DNA from: Zancudomyces culisetae
Taxonomy: Eukaryota > Kickxellomycota > Harpellomycetes > Harpellales > Legeriomycetaceae
Assembly (NCBI GenBank): GCA_001969505.1
Contig: LSSK01000485.1
Span: 1-14,105, forward strand
Direction of reading: 5' to 3'
DNA: 14,105 nt
The position numbers were made by a program, and so were the translations under genes. This document shows positions 1 through 7,750 of the stretch, one piece after another. Every line of letters begins with the position of its first letter. The first letter of the stretch is position 1. The notes under the pieces are model-generated. The model searched no databases. It saw nothing but the letters and a program-made list of their open reading frames with translations, and was not told the DNA's origin.

Positions 1-687
1 CCACAATCACCATCATCATCACATTCCCCAACCCTTGAACACATTCAAGACTGTAAGAAAAGCGGCAATGACAACAATGTACTACTACAACCACACCCAC
101 AATCACAAGACATTCTGCTGCAACATTCCTCGCTCGACAGTGATGAAACTTGTTTCTACAATTTGGAACAGTTGCTCGAGTTTTTGAGCCTTCGTATGGC
201 ACGTGCTTTGCAAGAAGTTGAGCAAAAGAATGTCGGTGGCGCTGAATACGGTATGGCCAAAGAAACCGAAAAAAAGGAAAGTGGTGGTACAACCAGCAAT
301 ATCCAACAGCTCGGTACTATTGGTGCAATGCTTAACAGCCGCACATCTGCTGGTAACGACAGCGATGAAGGTAATGAAAGCCCGCCAGAAATGCCCGAGG
401 AACACAAAGCCATGATCCAACAAATCCGGGATTATTCAACACCTGTTAAGCAACTATTCTCGCTGCTGCGGGGTGCTGGTCACGACCCGCTGTATCTGCT
501 GGACGAAAAGCTTGCGCGGTTGGAGTACGAGCGTGCAAAAAGCCAGCGGGAACTATCCCGCATTCCGCACAAACAGAGGCGGTATAAGGAGAATGGCCGT
601 GAGCAGGAATTGCAGGAAACCATTTTGGAAATTGGCGGGCTTATTTCGGGAATCAAAACACGCATCCGGGCAAAATCTAACAATTGA
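1..687 (+). CDS. C-terminal part of an unrecognised protein (5' end outside window)
   Basis: The frame is open from base 1 to a TGA at 685-687, giving 228 codons, so the true start lies left of the window. The TTG at 163 is only an internal leucine. The visible part starts with a low-complexity P/S/H/Q stretch. It continues into a short helical segment (LEQLLEFLSLRMARALQEVE), then an acidic G/S/E linker. The last 90 or so residues are highly charged and probably helical: MIQQIRDYSTPVKQLFSLLR, then a run of K/R/E heptad-like sequence with HKQRRYKENGRE, ending in SNN. I see no enzyme motif, transmembrane segment or signal peptide. The look is of a scaffold or regulator with a C-terminal coiled coil, but I cannot name a family. 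By eye its codons are richer in G and C than those of the two plus-strand genes downstream. It converges with the kinase gene. Confidence 0.8.
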   Translation, partial: PQSPSSSHSPTLEHIQDCKKSGNDNNVLLQPHPQSQDILLQHSSLDSDETCFYNLEQLLEFLSLRMARALQEVEQKNVGGAEYGMAKETEKKESGGTTSNIQQLGTIGAMLNSRTSAGNDSDEGNESPPEMPEEHKAMIQQIRDYSTPVKQLFSLLRGAGHDPLYLLDEKLARLEYERAKSQRELSRIPHKQRRYKENGREQELQETILEIGGLISGIKTRIRAKSNN

Positions 688-792
688 ATGTTTATTCACT
701 CCAACACCCATTTATCTGTTTAGTTAACCTTTCTTTTTTTTTTTTTTCTTCTTTCTTTTGTTCTTGTTTTTGTAAATCAAAATACAACTGCT

Positions 793-798
793 AATAAA
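793..798 (+). terminator. Poly(A) signal AATAAA for the gene ending at 687
   Basis: A perfect AATAAA lies about 106 bases after the TGA. It is preceded by a long pyrimidine-rich tract (about 728-770). It is the first AATAAA downstream of the stop, so it is the natural 3'-end signal. Cleavage would fall close to or inside the 3' end of the convergent kinase gene. Confidence 0.5.
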
Positions 799-813
799 CA
801 AATGCGTAAAGTT

Positions 814-819
814 TTTATT
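814..819 (-). terminator. Poly(A) signal AATAAA for the Cla4-like kinase gene
   Basis: TTTATT on the plus strand reads AATAAA on the minus strand, 28 bases past the kinase stop codon. Its position only 16 bases from the plus-strand AATAAA means the two convergent transcripts probably overlap at their 3' ends. Confidence 0.5.
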
Positions 820-846
820 ACAGGAAATAATGGGGGTTTAAAAAAG

Positions 847-2273
847 TTATTGCTTATTATTAATAAACTGCAATAAGGGCCGCAAAACAGATATCGACCT
901 TGCAGATTTTCTAATAAAATCATGCTGTAGCAGCTCCCTCACCGTAGCCCGACTATCAACGTCGACGGTCAAACACTCGGCCAGAAACCGCTTAATCTGC
1001 GAGCTCAGCAGCTCGGGGTTTTTCAGTGCTGGCGTACCATTGGTAGCAATTAAATATAAAGCCTTGAGAGGCTCTTCGTCAAGGTATGGAGGTTCAGACT
1101 CAATCATTTCGATAACCATAATTCCTAATGACCATACATCGACTTTGAATCCGTATGGTTTCTGTTTTACTACTTCAGGCGCCATCCAGTAAGGCGTGCC
1201 CACCATTGTTGCGCGCTTGTTTCGCTGCTCAGAAAGCCTTGCACAAAATCCAAAGTCGGTGATTTTAACTTGACCATCTTCGCCCAGCAGAATATTGTCG
1301 GACTTGATGTCACGATGGATGATGCTCTGGCTGTGCAAATGATCCAGCCCTTTACAGACCTCTAGCGAAATTGTGGCTATTTGAACCTCATTTAGCTGGT
1401 TATTATCGATCACATCGGTAAGCGCACCGCCATTCATGTATTCCATCACAACCCATAGTTCCGCCCTGGTAACCAAAAATGACTCGATATAATTAACAAT
1501 GTTCTGGTGCTGTGAACTGCGCATTACTTCAATCTCGTTCACCAACAACTCTTTGCGCGGCTGTGTCTTCAAATCCATCTGTTTGATGGCCACCAGCCGC
1601 TTATTCCGCAGTGATTTGGCCAAATACACACTCCCAGACGCACCCTGCCCTATCTTTTTAACCCGCGAGTATAAGATTCGTGGATCTTCGCGTGAAACCA
1701 TCCCCGCAAGTCTCTCCATTGTTTGAATTTCCGTCAACTGTTTCATTTTAGCTGCTCGCTCCTTATCATCTAGCACTACTTTGGCTGCCTTTGCCTGTCC
1801 AGACAAAATGTTCAGAGCCTCTTGCTTGTTTACACCACCACCCGCTAACTTTGTTGCTGCTGCTGCTGATGGCGGAGGGGGAGGTGGCGGTGGTGGTGGG
1901 AGTGTTGAGGGTAGCATACCTTTCATATTCGCCATTTGTTGGCCTGGCTGTCCTTTATACATGGGCTGTCCATAATTAATATTAAAACTCATGTTTGGCT
2001 GCACCTGCTGTTGCGCAATATATTGCTGTTTGTTCAATTCAGTTGCACTTCGTGCCACTTGTATTTGTTGTTGTTGTTGCTGTTGCTGTTGCTGTTGTTG
2101 TTGTTGCTGCTGTACCTGTAGCTTTTGTTGCTGTAATTTCATCTGTCGCTCAAACATCTCCCTCTTTTGTTGTTGTTGTTGCTGTTGTAATTGCTGTAGT
2201 TGTTGTTGTTGAACTTGTTGCTGCTGTTGTAGTTGTTGTTGTTTCTGCTGTTGAGCCTGTTGAGCCTGCTGAG

Positions 2274-2313
<40 letters not shown>

Positions 2314-3634
2314 AACTTGTTGTTGCATCTGTGCATTCTGGAATCGCTGTGCTTGTTCAACACGTTGCTGCTCAAACTTCTGCTGATTACTTATCATCTG
2401 GTTCTGCTGGTTCTGGATCTGCGCCTGCAAACGCTTGATCTTTTCGACTTGCTTTTGGTTCTCAAGCGCCACCTTTTTGTTCATTTCTTCTCTTAGTTTT
2501 TGTTCACGAAGTATCTCGTTTTTCTTTTCTCTAATCTGCTCCTGCTGTAATTCATAGCTAGCCGAATCGTTTGTCAGAATTCCGTTTTCCATTTGCTGCC
2601 TTTGCAACATCTGTAGCTTCTGTAGCTGTTCTAGTTGCTGCTGCACCTTTCTTGCTTCCAAGTCTTTCTTTTCCTCATCTTCGCTTAGTTTTGAGTCCTT
2701 ATATTTCGCTCGAATGGCCTCGCTTGTTGACCCTTTGCTCCACGTTGATCCCTTTTCTTTTATTGATCCCTGACGTTCCATTCCTCTACCTTCATCGGTT
2801 TTGCTGCTTCTTTCTGATCCCACCGACCGTTCCTTAGAGTTTTCCCTGCTATAATATCCTTCGCTTGCTTCCCTTTCTTCTGTAAGAGAGCTGTTCTTGG
2901 TATAGAAATCCAGCACGTCCAATACCGCCTGTGGGTTTTGTACATAATCTTGCTGTGTTATATTCGACGACTGCAACAGCTTGGCCCACTTGTCTGGCAA
3001 GCCCTAATTTATTTCACATTTTCCCCCCAGTTTTTAATTCCTCTCCTTTCTTCCTTCCTTTATTTTTTAATACTAATTTCATATTTACATATATACTTTT
3101 TTATCCACTTACTGTAAACATTCCACTCTGAGGATCAAAATCCACATGAACCTTATGATGAAAATTAGATGGTCTGGAAACATCGCTCAACAATGGGCAG
3201 TTCTATTATAATTACAAGTTTTAGTACTGAATATCTTTTAATATTCTATCGTTTCAACACTACCGATTCCAAACTACACTATTATTATGTATTCCTTTCA
3301 TCTTGTCCATTTATATTATTTCAAAAAATATATATTAGTTTCATGCTAATAAACACTTAACTGCATAAATGGCATCCAACCACGAATATAAATCGTCGTC
3401 GTTTTTACATTGTACATAGTAATCCTTTTCTTTGGTCCTGATTTCAATGCAGTATGTTTTGATCTCGGACCGGCTAATCCCTGTCACCTCTTTTAGAAAT
3501 ATTAGGAGTATTGCTTGGTTTGAAGAATCGCTTTTATGAAAAGTCAATGTTTGCGCCCTTAGCACAGCCCATCTTTTCGACCAAGTCCACGATTCCTTTA
3601 GTATTAGATTGCCTCTTTTTATTATCGATGTCAT
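847..3634 (-). CDS. Cla4-like p21-activated protein kinase (PH-CRIB-kinase), three exons
   Basis: The model is complement(join(847..3003, 3113..3202, 3362..3634)), 839 aa, with both introns in phase 0. It is a Ser/Thr kinase expected to be recruited to membranes by its PH domain and activated by Cdc42-GTP, controlling polarity, septins and cytokinesis. The PH domain (about 1-91) has WSKRWAVL and ends SWLDAIYA. The CRIB (about 98-135) reads VSRPSNFHHKVHVDFD then FTGLPDKW across an intron. A 400-residue linker holds charged coiled coil, two Q-rich blocks and ten prolines. The kinase domain (about 565-830) has the glycine loop GQGASG, VAIK, HRDIKSDN, DFGFCARL and VGTPYWMAPE, so it looks catalytically intact. 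The PH domain separates it from Ste20 and animal PAKs. The start ATG (3634-3632) is the first in the PH exon and an in-frame stop lies upstream, but an extra 5' exon is possible. The symbol CLA4 would fit by architecture only. Confidence 0.92.
1870..1899 (-). repeat. Ten-proline tract in the kinase linker
   Basis: Ten consecutive NGG triplets on the plus strand encode ten prolines on the minus strand, followed toward the C-terminus by a short SAAAA run. Such tracts commonly bind SH3, WW or profilin-type domains. The tract sits about 70 residues before the kinase domain, where PAK family members often carry SH3-binding prolines. Confidence 0.85.
2065..2112 (-). repeat. Pure polyglutamine run (16 Q)
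   Basis: Sixteen TTG/CTG triplets on the plus strand read as CAA/CAG on the minus strand. The mix of the two codons, not one pure repeat, suggests either selection for glutamine or an old expansion that has since accumulated synonymous changes. It lies in the linker between the CRIB and the kinase domain. Confidence 0.9.
2167..2325 (-). repeat. Interrupted Q-rich block in the kinase linker
   Basis: About 53 codons are nearly all glutamine, broken by V, L, K and a regular Q-Q-A triplet section (plus-strand TGAGCCTGT-like units near 2251-2280). It joins on its N-terminal side to a K/E/Q/R coiled coil. Opposite-strand frames here encode only leucine, cysteine or valine runs and are shadows. Confidence 0.9.
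3004..3112 (-). other. Intron 2 of the Cla4-like kinase (109 bp, phase 0)
   Basis: On the minus strand the donor is ACA|GTAAGTG (exon ends at 3113) and the acceptor is AATTAG|GGC (exon resumes at 3003). Removing it joins MFT to GLPDKW and restores a continuous CRIB domain, which is strong internal support. Confidence 0.92.
3203..3361 (-). other. Intron 1 of the Cla4-like kinase (159 bp, phase 0)
   Basis: The donor is GCA|GTTAAGTG and the acceptor is AATAG|AAC on the minus strand. Joining gives DAIYA-NCPLLSDVSRPSNF, which matches the spacing between PH and CRIB in Cla4-type kinases. The donor is weaker than the GTAAG-type donors in the other introns because of a T at intron position 3. Confidence 0.85.
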
Positions 3635-4117
3635 AGCTGCGGATCTGTATGTATCTTGTGCTGTCACATCTATTTACATTTAAACTGCGAATATATCCGT
3701 TTCTTTGTAAATTTGCCACCTCTTGCTTGAGTTTCAAATAGTAACAATTTATTGATTTTTGTTTTCTCCGCTTAGTTTTTTGTCTCTTTGGTTCTCATCG
3801 AAATACACATATTCTATTAGCTCTGTATCTATGCAAATGTCTACTCCTTCTGTTGTTTTTTTCTTCTTTCAACAGGGTATAACACTTTAATATATTTTAA
3901 ATATTATTGTTTCAGTAGTGGATTGACTGATAGAAAACAAAAAAAATTGGTCGAGTTAAGCACAAGGGCTTGTATATTTATGATATCTTTACAATAATGC
4001 CTCTGAGCTTGTTCTGTTTTATTTCCCAATTTGGCTTTCATTAAACTCACTTTTAGTCAAGTTGGACGATTAATTGTTTCTCGTTTTTTACCCTTTTATT
4101 TTTTACTCTTTATTTTT

Positions 4118-4145
4118 GTTTTAGTTTTAGTTTAGTTTTAGTTTG
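4118..4145. repeat. GTTTTA short tandem repeat
   Basis: Four imperfect copies of GTTTTA occur in a row, one copy missing a T. It is low-complexity DNA inside a promoter-containing spacer and no function is apparent. Confidence 0.6.
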
Positions 4146-4202
4146 CGACTAACAGGCTATTCCCACCCACTGTTCCGTCGTTCTTTAAATTTTCCGCTTT
4201 AT

Positions 4203-4218
4203 CCCGCTCTCCCGCTCT
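4203..4218. repeat. Tandem CCCGCTCT x2 in a C/T-rich stretch
   Basis: Two perfect adjacent 8-base copies sit in a pyrimidine-rich segment that stands out from the AT-rich surroundings. C/T-rich stretches are common near fungal promoters. It lies about 570 bases upstream of the kinase start and could be a promoter element for that gene, but this is position only. Confidence 0.4.
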
Positions 4219-5860
4219 CCTACTCATCCACTCACCCCCACCCATAGCTTTACTTGCAATTTTTCACTCAATTTTTACTTATTTTTTTTATTTCCGGCCA
4301 ACATCATCGGTCAGATTTTACCGAACATAAATAAACAGATTTATAAATTATCCATTAGCTGAATTCGCTTTTCCAAATGTATTTTATTCCTTTTCATTCG
4401 CTACTTATAGTCATGGATTTAAGTGGAATTTCAAATGCAAATCCCAAACGCTAAAAATATATAAAAATATTACGAATCTCTTTTCATTTTCATGGTATTG
4501 GCTAGTTTCCACATAAGCCCCAGTATTTGCTTGATTCTCATAATCACAATTACCTCTTACTCCATTTTTGGTGATATTCCTCTTTTTTTTTGACTTTGTT
4601 GGCGCAATTATCAACACCAACATGTGTAAATCGTCCATTTGTTTCTGAAAAGCATTTAATTTTTTTTTAATTTTCGCGACTAAAAAGTTGATAGATTTCT
4701 TGTAATCCTAAACATCATTCTAGTACTAAAATCATCAGTACCATGTGTGTTTCGTATATACTAATGTTAATACACTTTAAAAGGTGTTTTTTCTACACAG
4801 GATTACCATTTTTACTGTGAATGGTTGTTTTTTTCTTTGATAATTAACTTCATATGCTTAAACAAGTAAAAAACACTGGAGAGTAACAATATGTGTTGTG
4901 ATCATTGTTTTTATATCTTGTAATACTTGACCAAGCCATTAATCATCTAACTTTTACTAATCTTACTTTATCATTTTCTCTCATTAACTATATCTATACG
5001 CTAGTAAAATGCCGATGGTTGATAATTAATTTTTTAAAAAAAGAAATGCGCCTATTTACCAATATCCCCTATCCCAAAGATCAAAATTCAATACCTCCGT
5101 TCAACACGCCTGCCTTTTTTATATTACGCTTTTATTATTTTGTCTTTTTTACCTCATCTGTGACCTTTTTGATTTGGTTAATTAGTCAATTTTTTAGCAC
5201 CATTATGTTAGTTGGGACTGATGCTAACTGCAGGATTTAATGTAGATTATCAATGCTGAGACATCAACTTGAAACCACAAATAACCTTAGACATCTGTAC
5301 TAGTGTGTATTAGTAAAGATTACTATTCTTTTTATCTATTACTAGTATTGCAGAACTACCACCAGGACAATAAAGTATATGTTTTTTTGTTATAGTTTTG
5401 TTAACGTTCTGTTAATGTTTTTTTTGGTATATTCTAGATATCACGAATATACCAAGTGTCAGGTATTGTCAATTCCTTTAGCAATACAACAAACCCTCTA
5501 TTAGGCTAAGCTCTAACTAACCTTACAAACTGTTCAAGTATTGCCATTAAACAACCAATCCTATGTACCTACTAAGGTACCATCGAGTACTTTTATACTC
5601 TCTCATATACCTTTAAAATACAACTATCTACGTTCATTTTTCACCTACAATTGTGGCAGCGTATCACCACCCCCCCCCTTTTTTAATATCCTGAAAGTAT
5701 GGCTACGAGTTAAATTGCAAAAATGTAATCCAAGGATTGGCAGAAAATTTTAAATAAATACATATTTAAGGTTTGAAAGTAAAGGCTGTTTTGCTTTTGC
5801 AGTAGTTATGGATTTAAGGAATTTAACCTATTTAAAAAAATAGGGCTTGAAATAAATAAA

Positions 5861-7532
5861 ATGTCTTTAAATACCCAAAAAAATACAAAGGTCAGCAAGA
5901 ATAATGAGGACAGCGATGCTGGAGAATTCGACCTATTTTCTTGGTGCCGAGATCCAACTCAGGACGCCCTCTATGACGATAAAATAAATTCTCAAAATTC
6001 GAGCGATGAATTACCAAACACCGAAATGGAGCAATTAGAAAAGACCGCGTATTACGAGGTGTTGACTAGTATGATAAAATATAATGAATATACTGTTGAC
6101 AGTGTATTAAATAGGCGTGCTAGGTACATCTCGAGCCTACCTCAAAAACACAGAAATCTACTCTTGAACATTGGATTAAACGAAAAATTTAAAACTATTC
6201 ACCGGTGTATTGAAAGAAATAGCTTGTTTTTCTTAAAAGTTGCTCATGCAAATAGAATGATGTTTGACAAGGATTTATTTTCTAGTAAAGAAGACAAAGC
6301 AACTGAGAGCGGAGAAAGAGATAACAATGCTGAAGTGCCTTCAAAACAGGTAAGCAATCTTGAAATTGGTTAATTATATATATATATCACCTCTTCTTAT
6401 ATTTTGTACATTAAAGCAGCTTATAATCAACTATCAAGTCATTTTTCACATACCTTACCTACTAGGAAATATTCAGTTTTATCAATTTGGTTTCAGAAGA
6501 GGTCGAGGAGCCCTTCGATCCACGATATATGGACAAGCTAAGCTCTGCTTTAAAAATTCTAGTCAGAGATTGGTCTGAAGAAGGCTCAGAGGAGCGGGCG
6601 GCTACGTACGGAATTATTCTTGGTGTTCTAAAAGACATCTTTTGCGATGTCCCAAAGGAGAAACTCAATAGCATTGACATTTTGGTTCCCGGAGCAGGGT
6701 TGGGTCGGCTAGCCTTTGAAATAGCGAACCTTGGATTCAACTGTGAAGGAAACGAAAACGATTATCTAATGCTAATGATTTCGAATTTCATTTTGAACTA
6801 CACTCAGCAAGAAAGACAATGTACAATCTACCCTTACATTCATTCGTTCAGCAATATATTGAATTCGGGAGATATGTTTAGACAAATAAATGTTCCTGAG
6901 ATACTACCTTCAACGCTTTTGATGAGAAGTACAAGTAACTTCTCCATGGCAGCAGGTGATTTTGTACAGTCTTATAAACACGGCGAGCAAAGTAAACATT
7001 TCTCAAATATTCTATAAAATATCGATCTCTTTAGAGTTAAAAAAGTAAAGAAGTATAAATTTCCTGCAACTAGATAAATGGGATGCGGTGGTAACTTGTT
7101 TTTTCCTGGACACTGCAAGAAACCCAATAGAGTACCTAGAAACAATATTGGGAATACTAAAGCCTGGCGGGCTATGGATTAATCTTGGGCCGCTGCTTTG
7201 GCATACCGAGGGTAATACGAAATCCAAAACACTAGAGCTTGCTTTCAACGAGATTATTTTACTAGCTTCTGAGGTTGGATTTATTATAGACCATGATGTA
7301 AGCCTAATATAACTTTCCCTAATTCATTATGTAATGGACTTGTCAACAAATACTTTCCACAATTCCTCAATGTATACAGATACGATTATTTAAACGTCTA
7401 ACATCTTTCTCATATTAAATCTCCATTTAGAAAATAAATACAGGGATAAATCTTTCGTATGCAAATGATCCGAAAAGCATGCTGAACTACACTTATACCA
7501 GCCCCTTGACAATTGCATTTAAACAAATATAA
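5861..7532 (+). CDS. Carnosine N-methyltransferase (CARNMT1 / N2227) family protein, four exons
   Basis: The model is join(5861..6349, 6466..6991, 7074..7297, 7431..7532), 446 aa. The family is SAM-dependent and methylates a histidine ring nitrogen. The animal enzyme makes anserine from carnosine, and yeast has the homologue YNL092W. The N-terminal helical region (about 50-135) is followed by DKLSSALKILVRDWSEEG, the SAM loop DILVPGAGLGRL (about 234-245), NENDYLMLMISNFILN, IHSFSN, FSMAAGDF, WDAVVTCFFLDTA (341-353) and LKPGGLWINLGPLL, all in family order. The end, SYANDPKSMLNYTYTSP, matches the conserved C-terminus. Each junction was chosen because it keeps the frame and reconstitutes family motifs. 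The ATG has A at -3, and no in-frame ATG lies between it and an upstream stop. Carnosine is not an expected fungal metabolite, so a protein histidine substrate is more likely here, by inference. Confidence 0.92.
6350..6465 (+). other. Intron 1 of the CARNMT1-like gene (116 bp, phase 0)
   Basis: The donor is CAG|GTAAGC and the preferred acceptor is CCTACTAG|GAA at 6465, which keeps frame and adds EIFSFINLVSEE before the conserved domain. An in-frame alternative acceptor ends at 6501. AGs ending at 6475 and 6496 would break the frame. Confidence 0.7.
6992..7073 (+). other. Intron 2 of the CARNMT1-like gene (82 bp, phase 1)
   Basis: The donor is GAGCAAA|GTAAAC and the acceptor is CAACTAG|ATAAATGG. 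Splicing makes EQNKWDAVVTCFF, the conserved family motif, so the junction is well supported even though the exon is open a few codons into the intron. Confidence 0.9.
7298..7430 (+). other. Intron 3 of the CARNMT1-like gene (133 bp, phase 0)
   Basis: The donor is GAT|GTAAGC and the acceptor is CCATTTAG|AAA. A CTAAC branch-point-like motif lies about 30 bases before the acceptor. Splicing joins IIDHD to KINTGINLSYANDPKSM, matching the family's C-terminal end. Confidence 0.88.
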
Positions 7533-7541
7533 ATTTGTTTA
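7520..7541. repeat. Perfect 9-bp inverted repeat over the methyltransferase stop codon
   Basis: The arms TAAACAAAT and ATTTGTTTA flank a 4-base loop (ATAA) that contains most of the TAA stop codon. A second, weaker inverted repeat (CTACAA / TTGTAG, 7550-7568) follows directly. In RNA these could fold as two hairpins at the start of the 3' UTR. Confidence 0.6.
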
Positions 7542-7744
7542 TTTTTGAACTACAATATATTTTTGTAGTCCTAGAGGCATATGCACCTATTGTATATTAA
7601 CGCAAGAGATCGCTACCCGTTAAAAACTTCACTCTGTTTATGCCATAATACAACTTTATTATTAGCTTCAGATTTGTGACATTATTTGTATCAAGTTACC
7701 ACCCCTTCCCACTCCCACACCGAGTTTCTTGATAGAGTTAACAA

Positions 7745-7750
7745 AATAAA
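7745..7750 (+). terminator. Candidate poly(A) signal for the CARNMT1-like gene
   Basis: This is the first AATAAA after the stop codon, 213 bases downstream. A second copy is at 7977-7982. In such AT-rich sequence the hexamer is frequent by chance, so the assignment is tentative. Confidence 0.35.

Larger units (their letters stand above)
3635..5860. other. Divergent intergenic region between kinase and methyltransferase genes
   Basis: About 2.2 kb of AT-rich sequence separates two divergently transcribed genes and must hold both promoters. I see no convincing coding region or RNA gene. Visible features are a GTTTTA-type short repeat (4118-4145), a C/T-rich stretch (about 4150-4245), a GTACCT/AGGTAC inverted repeat (5565-5580), and a C9T6 tract (5670-5684). 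A pyrimidine run ending TTTTGCAG near 5802 could be the acceptor of a 5'-UTR intron of the methyltransferase gene, but there is no independent support. Confidence 0.6.

Noticed and set aside
1995-2438. Long plus-strand frames opposite the glutamine repeats
   Set aside because: They translate as runs of valine, leucine or cysteine caused by the antisense of CAA/CAG codons and are shadows of the kinase exon.
4411-4638. 75-codon minus-strand frame with a real ATG (MDDLHMLVLIIAP...)
   Set aside because: A TTTTCAG lies just before it and GTAAGA inside it, so an exon is conceivable. The translation shows no family motif and there is no second exon or conserved signal, so it is not supported.
4905-5240. 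111-codon plus-strand frame with hydrophobic stretches
   Set aside because: It has no ATG at its beginning (TTG), and the F/I/L-rich translation is what AT-rich noncoding DNA gives. It reads as chance.
5670-5684. C9T6 homopolymer junction
   Set aside because: A plain mononucleotide run in a spacer, possibly inaccurate in length, with no supporting structure.
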